DNA of 64,000 nt from Haematococcus lacustris (GCA_030144725.1 JASKMD010000380.1:1-64000), one strand, 5' to 3'. Positions 52,801 through 64,000 are shown, counted from the stretch's first letter. Notes: generated by a model from the sequence alone, not told the origin. Program-made: numbers and translations.

Positions 52801-54550
52801 GCTGCCCCTGCCTGCCTGCTGCTGCCCCTGCCTGCCTGCTGCTGCCCCTGCCAGCCTGCCGCCCCTGCCCACTGCAGGTGTGCGCCACGCTGCCGGCCAA
52901 CCTGCTGTCCCCCGTTGTGTTCAGCCTCATCATCTACGGCATGGCTGGCCTCAGGCACTCGGCCCTGGCGTGCGTGCGCGTCACCACCATCCTGTCCACG
53001 CTGTCCCTCATCGCGGTGCAGGTGGGTCATGGTGCACGACGGCTGAGGAGTGAGACAGGGAGGTGTGACCAGGTGTAGGGTGCAAGTGTGGGGCCAAAGG
53101 TGGTCGCAGGGTCACCAGGTAGGAAGTGCAAGGTGTGAAGGCTGCAAATGATATGGGGTGAGAGGGAGGGGAAGGGGGAGGGAGGGGGAGGGGCAGGGGC
53201 AGGGAAGGGGAAGGGAGGTGGAGGTGAAGGGGGAAAGCAAGCAGGCAGGGAGAGCAGTAGTTAGGTCAGTTGCCCAGGTCGGAAAGCCTGCTCCACAAAG
53301 CATGCTCCTGGTGCTGTTCAGGCTGCCTTTGTTGCCGCAGCAGTTGCCGTTGCCGCCTCAGCTGCTGCTGCTGCTGCTGCTGCTGTTGCTCATCCTTCAT
53401 TAGTGCACTGTCACGCACTGCTGCTGCTGCTGCTGCTGCACACCCTTGCTGCTCATAAGTAACGGGGTTGATGCTGCCCTGCCCACCTGCTACTGCTGCT
53501 GCTGCTGTTTGCGCTGGACCCCCCTGCAGGTCCTTCACTGCGCCGCCATCCTGGCGCCTAACCAGGACATGGCCTTCATGATAGCCATTGGTTGGACAGC
53601 GGTGAACCTGCTGATGTCCAACTTCTTCATCATGTACAGTCAGATGGCGTTTGACTGGCTGTCTCAGCTGCGCTGGATCTCAGCCCTGGGCTATGCGTTT
53701 GGAGGTCTGGCCAGGGAAGAGCTCAGCCACGCCACCTACAGCTGCTCCCAGGCAAGCCACCACCACTAGGCTGCTGCAGGGGCTGTGCCTGGGGTGTGGG
53801 TGGGTGGGTGGGTGGGCAGCAACTGGGCTTGCAGCACGGTTTTGAGTCAAAGGGGTAGATGGGAGGATGTGGGAAGCAGGGCAGGGCATTGCATAGCTAG
53901 ATGGAGTTGAAGCAAAAGAGTCAGAGCTGCTACCATGGCCTACCAAAATGCTGGGTGGCAGGCCAAGGTGAGGTATGGGTGTGATGCGTAGGCCAGTACC
54001 GTGCCGCTTGAGCTTCCTCCCCTCCCACCTAATGCTGCCTTGCTGCCCGTCAGCCCTGCAGCTGACTGGCGTGGCTAGCCTGTTGCTGCTGCAGGGCATC
54101 GCCCCCAACCTGGTGTCCCTGCTGCCCCGCCTGCTGCCCAACACGCCACTGCTGACCAGCCCGCTAGTCAGCGCCACTCTCACCAACCCAGGGGCAAACT
54201 GCGAGCTGCGGGGAGAAGCGCTGCTGGAGGTCAGAAGGCACCCTGCCCCTGCCCCTGCCCCTGCCCCTGCCCCTGCCCCTGCCCCTGCCCCTGCCCCTGC
54301 CCCTGCCCCTGCCCCTGCCCCTGCCCCTGCCCCTGCCCCTGCCCCTGCCCCTGCCCCTGCCCCTGCCCCTGCCCCTGCCCCTGCCCCTGCCCCTGCACCT
54401 CACACCTGCCCCTGCACCTCACACCTGCAGTACTTCAAGCTCACGCGCCCATTCTCAGCCACGCTTGGAATTCTTATCGGCTACCTCCTAGTCATGCATG
54501 TGTTGACCTACCTGGCCTTGGTCGTTGTTTCGCGCAAGGAGAGGCGGTAG
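42318..54550 (+). CDS. ABCG: ABC transporter G family half-transporter (WBC type)
   Basis: Nineteen exons, total 3,471 nt (1,156 residues), phase exact throughout: 42318-42889, 43690-43781, 44028-44068, 45062-45148, 46105-46257, 46498-46624, 46938-46971, 47187-47277, 47649-48107, 49054-49425, 49838-50044, 50521-50905, 51098-51135, 51688-51779, 52111-52210, 52878-53021, 53530-53751, 54095-54229 and 54431-54550. The order is the ABCG one: NBD first, then six membrane helices. Walker A GPSGAGKST, Q-loop AYVPQEDNF, signature [11 protein letters not shown], Walker [13 protein letters not shown], and switch His in [11 protein letters not shown]. Helices include [59 protein letters not shown] and [20 protein letters not shown], ending KERR. 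It has about 400 more residues than usual, from Gly/Gln-rich inserts in exons 9-12 and a 190-residue N-terminus with its own hydrophobic stretch ([19 protein letters not shown]). Relatives export lipids, wax or sterols. Confidence 0.96.
43560..43655. repeat. CTGCCCCT-type repeat in ABCG intron 1
   Basis: Degenerate CTGCCCCTC/CTGCCCCTG units just before the exon 2 acceptor. A similar run precedes the ABCG-like junction copy at 11000-11200. Confidence 0.8.
45242..45761. mobile_element. 520-bp MITE with perfect 29-bp terminal inverted repeats
   Basis: 45242-45270 and 45733-45761 are exact reverse complements. Each outer edge is TA, so the element can be read as CACAGATAAATGCC... flanked by a TA target duplication, the Tc1/mariner (Stowaway-like) pattern. 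It lies in ABCG intron 4. The inside includes a second, partial copy of the end sequence (GGCTCAACTTAGGTTAC near 45535) and a block shared with 38742-38845. No transposase frame. Confidence 0.88.
48132..48651. repeat. Perfect (GGGGC)n array, 104 copies, in ABCG intron 9
   Basis: 520 bp of uninterrupted pentamer. G-rich on the coding strand, so the pre-mRNA would carry a very long G-quadruplex-prone run. The long ORFs across it are artefacts. Confidence 0.98.
48955..49040. repeat. CCCCTG-type repeats before ABCG exon 10
   Basis: Imperfect CTGCCCCTGCCGCTGCCC units end just before the acceptor at 49053. Confidence 0.85.
50931..50999. repeat. (CCGCCCT)n heptamer in ABCG intron 12
   Basis: About ten perfect copies start shortly after the donor at 50906. 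Confidence 0.93.
51603..51650. repeat. (GGGTGT)n hexamer in ABCG intron 13
   Basis: About eight copies, close to the acceptor at 51687. Confidence 0.9.
53752..54094 (+). other. GC-AG intron of ABCG (intron 17)
   Basis: The donor is CAG|GCAAGC and not GT. It is the only placement that keeps frame between TYSCSQ and [10 protein letters not shown] (or [11 protein letters not shown], using the earlier acceptor at 54061). GC donors with otherwise perfect consensus are a known minor class. Confidence 0.8.
54239..54394. repeat. (CCCCTG)n array, 26 copies, in ABCG intron 18
   Basis: Perfect hexamer, the same unit as the 127-copy array in the FN3 gene. Confidence 0.96.
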
Positions 54551-57500
54551 TTGTATGCAAGCATGAGAGGTGTGATATGAGTGTATGGCAAAACAAAAGC
54601 ATGTGGAAGCAACGCATGCACATTATTGAGGTGGTCACACGAATGCGCAAGCAATACTGGAAGCAAAGAGGGTTGCAGCTGAACGAACCATCCAGCTGCA
54701 CATGCATGGTAGTTGCATGCATCCCTTGACATGCGATAGGGTGAATGGCTTGCTCACTGGTGCACAGCGGCGCTTGCATGTGTTTGCTTGGGAGCCCCTG
54801 GATGACTCGAACAAGCCCGGTTTGCTCGGTAATTGCTACATGGATTGAGCTGGCTATGACTGAGCTAGAGAATAGATAGGGTGGATGCATCAGAGCTGGA
54901 TGCATCAGAGCTGGACACACCCAGCCGGCTGGCAGGGTACCATAGCAGGATTGCTCGGTGCATGGCTGGGTTTGCGGGCAGTTCAGAAAGGTTGTCAGTG
55001 ACAAGGGGGTGGGAGGAGCTGGGAGGGGGTGGGAAGGGCGGGGCTGGGGCTGGGAGGGGGTGGGAGGGGGTGGGAGGGGGTGGGGCTGGGGCTGGGAGGG
55101 GGTGGGGCTGCCAGGGGGTGGTCCGGTTGGGCTAGTCAGCACTGCAAGGCAAAGTTAGGTCACGCCAAAGTATGTTCCCGCAAGCCTACTCAATGAAATG
55201 ACGTGCTTTCTTCTCCAACAGCAGTGTCGTTGAGTAAGGAACAATGTTGACACTCGAAAGTCTGGAAAGTCATAGTGGTCAGCTCACAACATGCCGATTT
55301 GTGCAAGGGGGTCCCTTTTTCTGTGTGGCTGGCTAGAGAGACCTCTTTCCATTCGCACCTCGCAGCAATGTCGAGTGTCAACTTGCCCAACGACGGTCCT
55401 CCGACACCGCCTGCACCAATGAAAGGCTTGCGGAGTGAGCCTGGCGGGCTAAACATTGATTGTACTTCTGGCTCGATAGCAAGCGCAGTTCTATCACTGA
55501 TGCCGTTACATACCACTAGCACAATCGGTTGTGAGCAGCTGAGGTGTGTCCGCGATCGCTTGCGCCGGCATGGCCTCACTTGCAAGGATTAACGCGCCGC
55601 TTGGCAGTAGACGCGTAGTAATTCGCCGGTGCCAATGTGACAAACGCTATCGAAAACGGTGCAGTATAGAGTGAGTATTTGCATGAAGATTACCAATCCC
55701 ATGTTGGGGACTCCTGATTGTCACGTTGAAAACCCCGTTGGGAGGTGGTGGGCGTACAAGGGTCTGCTGCAGCTCATGTCGAGGTGGTCATTGCATCTTA
55801 TTGCCTTTGAGAATTGCATCATACCGCCATCAGTCAGGTCCCACAAGGTCAGGTAAAATGGCTCGAAAAAATGTACCGTCACTTTTTGTCGCGTATACTG
55901 CACTCCAAGAGGTCAAACCGCGACGGCCCGCTGCGGCGTGGTGCTCCGCAGCTTGGCCTGCGAGGGACGGGCTAAAGTCAACTTTGCCCCCCTCCGCGGT
56001 ATCCTTGCACCATTGACCCCTTGCATCCTGACGGTAGTGCACGTGCATACAACAACGCCGCAACGACGAGCGAGGTAGAGCGGTCACTAGTCGGTCGGTC
56101 GGCGTGCCGTGATGGGGTGCCGGCTGTTGTGGGTCAGGCCAAGGCCATCCGCTTTCCTTACTTAGGGTGATATGTGACTTCGGCGTACTTAGCCTGCATG
56201 GTGCTCTGCGATGGTTGGCACGGCTGTGCCCCATCGCAGGTATGGTGTTGTTCTAGCTGTTGCACGTAGGGCTTCAGCCTTTAGTGCACCGCAACGCATT
56301 TGTATTGCTGACCTTATCCGAACTAATGTAATTGGCACGGCTGTGCCCCATCGCACCGGCATGCAAATCTGCAGTGCTGTTTTTGAGATCGACTTGCTGC
56401 TTGTTGCTGCTGCGCATCCGTCCAGTTTTTGCGCCCTAGCTTTGATGTATACTCATAGCTCCCACGGGAAGCTATTGCAGTGTAATACATCTGCCCTGCG
56501 CAGGTTGGGAGGCTTTTGAGATTCCAGTGAGTTGAAACCTAATTTCTAGGCAGGAAGTGCATCAAACGCCGTGCTGACCTCCTGTAGAGATGCAAGCGGT
56601 GTGCCCCGAGAACTTCTGCAACTTTTGGTAGCGTATTCTTTAGGTTAGCACCCATAGATACACCCAGACATACCTACCATGCTCATGTCTAAATTACCCC
56701 ATCATCTCGCGCTTACCAGGCTGCGAAAGTACTAGAGGCTGTTCTGGTTCCTCCAAGCTACCACCAGCGTCCATCAGCGGCGCAAATGATGCAGACTGGC
56801 GGCCATAATTAGCGATGGGCCGACGCACTAAGCGTAGTAAGAATAGGAAGGATCGGAAAGCATAGGACAGCAAAGGGAAGCATAGGGAAGCATAAGAAAG
56901 CATAGGAAGCTCTCGTCGTTCATCAGCCCTCTCAATAATGTCGTCGAAGGAGAGACCAGAAAAAAACAATTCCTTCGGACATGCTGCCTGCAGCTCGTAG
57001 TATATGCTTTGATGTCGTGGAGGAGTAGGGCCATTGCAACGCTTAGGCATGTTGCGAGTGAGCTGCGGCAGCCCGATGCGAGATGCGAGCCACCTGGTCA
57101 ACCGACATAACCGCCGGCCCTCGCGCTAGCGCTGTTGTGTACCGTACCTACCAGCACCCGCTTAAAAAAAAACGCCGCATCCATCTACAGTAACCTTGCC
57201 AGCTGGACACTTGGCAAGGGTTGGTGGGCGTCCAGGCCGTGCAGGCCCTTTGATGCAGTAGGCATATCGGGAAGGCTCGCTGATCAAGGCTGTGTAAGCG
57301 CGGCATCAAATGGCTCACGGTACATTTTGCCAAAGAGACCTTGTGGGACCTGACCATCAGCTGTTGAGTTGCTAGGTCGACCTCGTCTTTGCCGGGTGTG
57401 GGACTATTTTGAATCACCTCTTACTGCATATGTGACCTTAACTCAGGCTAGACAAGCAAGGGGAAAATTGGGTACCATGCTGTTCTCCACATCCAGACCA

Positions 57501-58615
57501 CCATTTGCTACCGCGATTGCACCGCTACCTTCAGCGTGCTAGAAAAGTTAGCGGCGTCGAAGCTCAGGCTCGCAGGTGTTTGGGCCTAAAGTTGTGTCCA
57601 CGCAACAAGGTCGTTGTAGGGAGCGGCACACATACGTATAAAGGCTAAGGCCGGGGCCCGTCTCTCTCGCTGGCCAGGTCCGTTCAGTCGGTTGTACTGG
57701 GTAGCTCGGCTTCCTAGCTCCCGCAAAGCTGTGGATGTTAATAATGCCCAAGCTCCAAACCCTCCTATCTGATAACGAAAAGCTGTTTGCGGCCCGTCCA
57801 GCCCGTCCGGCCCTCAACCATACATCATTACATCTAAGCTGGGCTGGGCTGGGCTGGGCTGGGCTGGGCTGGGCTGGGCCTAAAGGTTTGAGTGTGTGGT
57901 ACAGCTAGCGGCTGAAGAAGTTTCAGGTCCAAAGCCTAACGGCGTACCCCCTCAACCCGGCCATGAGACAAGCCTTTAGCAAGCAGCATGTGGCACACAC
58001 TGTAGACACCCAGGAGGCACCTGAACATCGCCGAGGACATCGCCGCAGCAGCACACATACTTTAGGGCGCAAATAAGAGCGATGGAGCGTTCCTAGCGTT
58101 GTGTGCTGGTAGGGGCCCCCGAACATTGGACGGGGTCGCGGACCAGCCGATCACCATAGGCCTGTTCCTCTGAGCCGATGCTAACGTGCGCGGCGCTGCG
58201 TCAAGGCGTGCCAATCTTACATCGTGAGGCGGTGTATAGAGTTAGTTAGGTCCATCCGAAAAATGAGCCTTTTTTGGCTTGCTTGTCTAACCTGACCTTA
58301 ACACAGTGTAAAGGTAACGACAATGGAGTGGCAGGACCAGAGTCAGGGCTTTCACAGCTATGATGAAAGGATGCGGAAGTGGTCGCTGGAGCCTGCAGAG
58401 GATTGTGCCAGTCTGGAGATTGTCTAAAACGAATTAGTGGCTGTGCACCTCACGAAAACAGGTCTGCTCCGTCAAAACAATGTATGCAATCGTGTGTACG
58501 AAAGTGTAATGTTCACGTTTGACTACAACCATCACGACAAGCTCTGCGAATAGCCTTAAGGAGATAGCATCATCAAATATCACCTGTACAGATCCTCCCC
58601 CCACCTGCCTCGCAG
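54551..58615. other. Gene-poor region between ABCG and RIO2
   Basis: About 4 kb without a recognisable exon and with visibly lower GC than its surroundings. It contains G-rich GGGGTGGGA repeats (55010-55130), a repeated TTGGCACGGCTGTGCCCCAT pair (56215 and 56335), AGCATAGG repeats (56855-56910), a (GGCTG)n run (57837-57880) and a GCCTTTTTTGGC palindrome near 58268. Small open frames (55368-55592 plus; 57101-56694 minus) have no relatives I know. It may include decayed transposons; I cannot name one. Confidence 0.45.
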
Positions 58616-59387
58616 CTACCAGCCTCCGAAATCCGCGCCCGCTCCCGCTTTATTGAGCGATCGAGTGCCCTTCCCCTTCGCTACTTTGCTGGAGTTCCTA
58701 GACGCGCGGCGGAGTGCTTCCTTCCGCACTGCCTTCTGACGTTCACTGACAACCAGCGCTTGCAGCTCACGCTCCTGAAGCACGAGCACATGCGCAGCAC
58801 CCGCCCCGGCTTAGCACTACATGACAGAACGGTGCGTCAAGCGAACTGACCAACCCGGTGGCAAGTCAATATCCTCCCTTTAACCATGATAACATCGTGA
58901 TAACATAAACTCCAGTGGCGCTGGGCACTCACCCCAAGCGGTACGTACGACGACGCGATGGTGCTGGCTGCCACGCTCCCTGCTACCCGCCGCGCCTCAC
59001 GCCTCACTTGCCGCTCGACCGCGACTCTTCTCTCCCTTGCTTCGCTGTCGCTGCTGTCACAGTCCCCGCCTCCGGTATCGCTCCCGGCTCTCGATGTCCG
59101 CTGGGCCGCAGATGGCGCAGTGCTGCACGGTAATGCGCTTTCGCTGCCATCCGCGCCTGCTCCATGTATGCCTGTCGCGTGTGTGTGTGCGGTCTGCTCG
59201 TCCACTGGCACTGAGTTTAGAACTGGCCTAGGTGGGTCTCCTTGTCCTTGATTATGGTCTGTCTCGCTGCACACACAGTGACGACCTGATGACATGGAGG
59301 TTGTTGTTGCTGTTGCTGCTTCAGCCGTCTGTGTGGGACAATTCTGAGGCCCATCTGCTCCTGCTCCTGCTGCTGCTGCTGCTGCTA

Positions 59388-59447
<60 letters not shown>

Positions 59448-62400
59448 GCGTGTCACTGTCATTGTGCTTGTTAACTGCTGCCAGAGTTGTGACACCAGGT
59501 GCTAGGTGTGAGGAGGAGGTCACACCTGGCCGGATCACACATCCAGGGCCCTGCTGCCCTCCCTCCAGCTGCCCCCCTTGCGGCTGCCCCTGCTCTCCCT
59601 CATCCTCATCGTCTGTCACCGTCCCTAGGCAACCGGTGTGAGGAGACAAGTCATCTGAATCTGAGCCAGACCCACAGGCCTCCTGGTCAGCATAAGCAGC
59701 TTCCAGCACCTGGGGCCATGAGCAGTGGAAGGAGGCAAAGTCGGAGAGGGGAGGTGGCTTGTTTGAGAGAAGGGTTAGAGTCAGGGGAGGTGAGGGGAGT
59801 AGCGGGAGGTGAGGGGTCAATGCATCAGGGAGGTCCAAAATTAGCTCAGAAAGACCGGTGCAAGTCAGTGGCCAAGCTGCCCCCTCACATGCTCTAGTCT
59901 GTGCCCCTACCCCTGCCTTATGCACCCTGACCTTGCCCCAGCCCCTCCGCCCGCCTGGGCCTCTTGGTGAGGGTGTGCCCCACCTCCTGGTGAGCTGTCT
60001 TGAATCCACTGGCCGCCAGGTCCACATCCAGCTCCCCCTCCATGGCCGCGACTGCAGCACACACCACCACACCCCATCACACTCCATCTCACTCCATCAC
60101 ACCAGACTGTTGGCCAACCAGCCAACCAGGCGACGAGCAGGCTTGCATCAATAGACTGATAGACCCCACGGATCACCATACTGTAGTCTAGATACAGGGA
60201 CAAAAGGATAGTTCATCAGACAGACACGGATGATAAACAGATATGCATACACACACGTGTGAACACACACACACACACACATACACTGCACAGACTGATG
60301 CTACACATACAGACCCATCAAACACCATCCTGCAATCTACGCCTGGTGACAGGCTAGTACAGGCTAGTACACATACTGCCTGGTGACAGGCTAGTACAGG
60401 CTAGTACACATACTGCCTGGTGACAGGCTAGTACAGGCTAGTACACATACTGCCTGGTGACAGGCTAGTACAGGCTAGTGCACATACTGCCTGGTGACAG
60501 GCTAGTACAGGCTAGTACACATACTGCCTGGTGACAGGCTAGTACAGGCTAGTACACATACTGCCTGGTGACAGGCTAGTACAGGCTAGTACACATACTG
60601 CCTGGTGACAGGCTAGTACAGCACTGTGGTTGTGAAGCATACAGAGACAGGTGGAGTGGGCCAGCCATGCTACACAGACAGGCACAGACACACAGCATGC
60701 TGCAGTCTACGCCTGCAGCAGTACAGCATAGTAGGTTTGTAGGATACACAGACAAGGGGAGTGGGCCACCCTGCACACCACTGATCCAGGACTTGGGCCA
60801 GCCAGCCCAGCAGGAAGTAGGCGTCTCATGACCCCTGCCTTAGCTGCGCCAGGGCGACTCAACCCTCTTCCTCATCCCCCTTGCCCCTGCTCCCACCCCT
60901 CCCACCCCTCCCACCCCTCCCACCCCGCTGCCCTGCCGCCCTGGCACTGACCAGGCCCCACCTGCGTCGCCAAAGCTGGGTCGCACATACGGCAGCTGTG
61001 GGTCGTTGTCGGGTATGTAGCCCACCTTCTTGGTGAAGAACCTGGACTCAGCACACAGGAGCAGAGCAGGTGACCCTGACCATGGCCTGCTAGGCAGTCA
61101 GGCAGGCAGTGAGTGCAAGATGAGGGGTCAGGGTCAGGGTCATGGTTAGGGTTAGGGTCAGGCAGGCGGTGGAGGGCCCAGCAATACACCACCAAAGCCA
61201 TGGACTGTCAATCATGGCACAGGGAGAAGCAAAGGGGGCTGGCAGCCTTCCCATAACCATCTGAAGGGCTGCCAGGCCAAACTGACCACAGCAGGTTCTC
61301 TCCGTCGATTTGCTGTTTTCCAGTAACATGATATGTATTCCCAGTAAACTCCACTGTGCGCTACCCCACCCCGCCCCGCCCCGCCCCGCCCCGCCTCGCC
61401 CCGTCTCTCCCTGGCCAACTTTTCCCCACCCCCTGTCCCTGAGTACCCTGGGCCTCCGGCCAGACCCCACCTCACAATGCACTCCACATCGCGCTGGAAG
61501 TACTCCTCGGCATTGGCATGGCGCACTGACACCATTTGGGGGAAATCAATCAAGGTGAGCTGCAGGGAGGAAGCAACCAGCAACAACACAGGCCACCCTC
61601 CCAAGAGCTGGAGCACCCTTGTTTGGAAGACAGCGAGACAGGCCAGCGGTGCAGCAGGACCCCCTGGGGTGGGGTGGGGTGGGGTGGGGTGGGGTGGGGT
61701 GGGGTGGGGTGGGGTGGGGTGGGGTGGGGTGGGGTGGGGTGGGGTGGGGTGGGGTGGGGTGGGGCCCACCTCTTCATCAGCGCTAATGAGCAGGTTGAAC
61801 TCATTGAAGTCGCAGTGGATGAGGCCCTTAGCTGCCAGACGACTGATGAGCTCCATGCAAGTGAGGTACACCTACGGTCCAGCGCGGGCCATTGGGGTGC
61901 TTTGCAGTGAAGGTGAAGGAGCCATGGGCCCACTGCCATGCCTCGCCACATGCCAGTGTGGTGGAGCTGGCATCCAGCCCATCTAGGACTTGTGGCTTGA
62001 GAGGTTCTTATTCCTTGTTCAGAGCTACCACCATTCTGTTACGCTGTTCTGCACCTGCATGAAGCTCTATATCTGTATGAAAGCTATACATAGCAAATGA
62101 TACATCAGAACTGTGGTTCCTGCTCATGTCATGTGACTGCACTGGGGGAGGGGGGCGTGTAGCTGAAGCTGCCCTGTGCCGTGTGCCAACTGTAGTGGAG
62201 CTGTGGTCCAGCCCGTCAGGCTTGTGGCTCATCACTCATCACTCATACAGTCAGTGTCGTACCACTGAGTTGTGATGGTTGTGAGTACATGTCAAAACTG
62301 TGGCTGAAGGTCCCTTGTGCTGTGCTATGCGCCCTGTGCTGTGCTGGTGCCCTGTGCTGTGCTGTGTGCAGGTGCCCTGTGCTGTGCTGTGCTGTGCGCC

Positions 62401-63263
62401 AAATGAACAGAGTTGGAGCGGGTGCTGGATGATGACCCTGCCCCTTGGAGCAAGTGCCCTTGGAGCTCAGCGAACCTCCGCCCTGCCCCCTCCCCCTTGC
62501 CCCACTGCTGCTGTGCTCCCCACCGCTGCTGCAAAGCCCTGCACCAGGCACTCCCACCTCACCCCCCACCTGGGCAGGCCGCTGCAAGCGCTTGACTTGA
62601 ACCAGAGGCTGGGCAGCCACCAGCGTCATCAGCACAGCGTGTCGGTTGCTGTCAATGGCCTGCAGCCAGTCAGTCGGACGGCCACGAGGATGCAGATGGG
62701 TTGAGCGTGCAGCCGCTGCCGCTGCCACTGCCACAGGAGCCACCGCTGCAGTAGCCACCGCTGCCGTCGCCGCAGCAGCAGGCAGCAGGATGGCATGAGC
62801 ACAAAGAGCACGGTACTGGCTGCTGCAGCCATGCACTTGTGGAGAATTGTTAGCTTGCAGGACATCACAGAAAAAGCGCATGGTGCCGGCTGTACATGGT
62901 GCTGGGCTCTTGCTGCAGCTGCCTGGCTGCACGAAAGCCTGGCTGACCTCCTGCACAGCCGTGTCAAGCCTCACCAGCACCAGCTGACAGACTCTGTTCT
63001 CGCACATCTGCCACCCTGCCTGCCTGCCCCATGCGCCACCCTGCCAACTTACTTTCCTAGCTGCCCCATGCGCCAGCCTGCCTGCTCATTTTCCTGCTGC
63101 CCCGTGCGCCAGCCTGCCTGCACTTATCCCTGTCTGCTGCCCCACACGCGAGCCTGGCTGCGCTGCTGTCAGCCGGCTAGCCTATGCAACAGCCACCTGA
63201 GGCACGGGGAAGCCGTGTTCACCCAGCGCCTTCATGAACGCAAACTCCTTCAGGGCCGCCAGT
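58616..63263 (-). CDS. RIO2: RIO2 atypical protein kinase, N-terminus beyond the window
   Basis: Minus-strand exons, high to low: 63263-63197, 62659-62570, 61871-61770, 61559-61471, 61041-60962, 60051-59984, 59709-58933 and 58774-58616; about 476 residues in frame. RIO2 binds pre-40S particles and supports final 18S rRNA processing in the cytoplasm. Motifs in order: LAALKEFAFMKALGEHGFPV, AIDSNRHAVLMTLV, VYLTCMELISRLAAKGL, IHCDFNEFNLLI (catalytic Asp and Asn), LTLIDFPQMVSVRHANAEEY (metal-binding Asp), FQRDVECIVRFFTKKVGYIP and ELDVDLAASGF. The long C-terminal exon is acidic and then carries a poly-Ala tract from the CTG run at 59355-59445, which is normal RIO2 territory for low complexity. The end is basic (RNSSKVAKGKGTRSLNK). 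The winged-helix domain and ATP-binding lysine should lie to the right; I find no further exon up to 64000. Confidence 0.94.
59355..59445. repeat. (CTG)n run coding poly-Ala in RIO2
   Basis: On the RIO2 strand it reads GCA/GCAGCA codons and gives about 25 Ala with one Ile inside the disordered C-terminal exon. It is the only long trinucleotide run of this window lying in a firm exon. Confidence 0.9.
60342..60621. repeat. 37-bp minisatellite, seven full copies and a partial one
   Basis: Each unit begins CCTGGTGACAGGCTAGTACA, repeats GGCTAGTACA inside itself and ends CATACTG. Starts are at 60342, 60379, 60416, 60453, 60490, 60527, 60564 and 60601 (partial). One unit has GTGC for GTAC. It lies in a RIO2 intron. 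A short (AC)n run precedes it at 60264. Confidence 0.95.
61672..61765. repeat. (GGGGT)n array, about 19 copies, in a RIO2 intron
   Basis: Perfect pentamer on the plus strand; the RIO2 transcript carries the C-rich ACCCC form. It lies between the exon ending SADEE and the exon starting LTLIDF. Confidence 0.96.
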
Positions 63264-64000
63264 CTGCAGCCAGGCCAGGGCCAGGGCACTGTTGCCCGGC
63301 ATGGCTCAGTCAGGGGAGGCATGGCTCAGTCAAGGGCATGGCTCAGTCAAGGGAAGGGTCGGAGTCAGACAGTTCAGGCCAGTGTGCAGGTTTAGCACAG
63401 GAGGGGTTGGTCACTGCACCCAGTCAGGTACACACACAACGCAGCACCATGGCAGCAACAACCACAATGGTGGTGTCAATGGTGGTAGTGGTGGTGGTGG
63501 CGATGGCGATGGTGATGATGTTGGCATGTGTAAGGGAGGGAAGAGGACAATGGCAAAATGTTGGCGGTTGCAGGCAGTTGAACAGCTGAGCCTGGCTCCA
63601 CGTGCTAGCTTGGCCCCTCCCTGCAGCCTGCTTGCCCTGCATGGCTCCCCTGACCCTTCACACCCACTGGTCCTGCGTGATGTGGGCGCCCTCGCATGCT
63701 CCACCAGTACTACCTGCTACCTGCCTCACCTGACCCACCCAAGTGGTCAGACCCAAGATGAGGGCAACCTGCACCTACACCCACAGCTGCACCTGTGCCT
63801 GGAACCTCAGCCTGTGCACCTGTGCCTGGACTCCAGTGCACCTGTCCAGTCAGTGCCTGTCCAGTCAGTGCCTGTCCAGTCAGTGCCTGTCCAGTCAGTG
63901 CCTGTCCAGTCAGTGCCTGTCCAGTCAGTGCCTGTCCAGTCAGTGCCTGTTAGTGCCTGAACTCCAGTGCACCTGCGCCAGGACTCTCAGCCTAGACGCT
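63264..64000. other. RIO2 upstream intron or 5' region with a 15-bp minisatellite
   Basis: No further RIO2 exon found. About 63838-63952 has seven to eight copies of a 15-bp unit (CCTGTCCAGTCAGTG). A GGTGGT/GATGGT run lies near 63470-63520. Confidence 0.7.

Noticed and set aside
56694..57101. 135-codon minus-strand ORF
   Set aside because: Its middle is formed by AGCATAGG repeats and it has no recognisable domain or neighbouring exon.
60342..60621. Possible CRISPR-like array
   Set aside because: The repeats are directly joined without unique spacers, and the context is a eukaryotic intron. It is a minisatellite.

Overview
The window looks like nuclear DNA of a GC-rich chlorophyte of the Chlamydomonadales/Volvocales type. 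A Haematococcus-like genome is my best guess; this is an inference from style and not a database match. The signs are genes split into many short exons with strong GTGAGY...CAG borders, Ala/Gly/Ser/Pro-rich inserts, Ser-Pro-repeat secreted proteins, introns filled with long perfect microsatellites, and plant/algal-type housekeeping genes. None of the real genes is a simple ORF except one orphan. I rebuilt the others by hand from exon translations and checked that codon phase is kept across each intron; exon coordinates are in the entries.

Layout from left to right: (1) 1-930, a broken TnpB/Fanzor-like gene (copy A). (2) 1340-4972 (+), the 3' part of a tRNA threonylcarbamoyladenosine dehydratase gene (TcdA/Tcd1). 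(3) 5368-6100, Fanzor-like copy F with its 3' tail. (4) 6648-8262 (-), a small secreted Cys- and Ser-Pro-rich protein. (5) 8648-11060, a segmental copy carrying a host exon plus Fanzor-like copy B. (6) 12066-20574 (+), a secreted fibronectin-III/Cys-rich protein whose introns hold Fanzor-like copy C and a 766-bp (CCCCTG)n tract. (7) 21650-23102, a duplicated last exon of GART followed by Fanzor-like copy D. (8) 23536-25516 (+), complete phosphoribosylglycinamide formyltransferase (GART/purN) with a hAT-type MITE in its 3' flank. (9) 25975-27260, Fanzor-like fragments J and H. (10) 28266-29891 (+), a 541-codon orphan ORF. (11) 31783-32112, a pentamer tract and Fanzor-like fragment I. (12) 32892-39764 (+), a 3-ketoacyl-CoA synthase whose introns hold 330 copies of GGCA and about 42 copies of a heptamer. 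(13) 40197-41654, a solo element end and Fanzor-like copy E. (14) 42318-54550 (+), a 19-exon ABCG half-transporter. (15) 54551-58615, gene-poor DNA. (16) 58616 to the right edge (-), RIO2 protein kinase, with its N-terminus outside the window.

The host genes are mostly housekeeping: tRNA t6A/ct6A modification, purine synthesis, and 40S ribosome maturation. KCS and ABCG lie side by side on one strand and could work in series, making and exporting very-long-chain lipids; this is inference. The most unusual content is the dense population of TnpB/Fanzor-like (RuvC-fold) remnants: ten copies or fragments in 64 kb, in two subfamilies. They have a conserved noncoding 3' tail, an atypical zinc-ribbon region, and a repeated association with duplicated pieces of neighbouring host genes.
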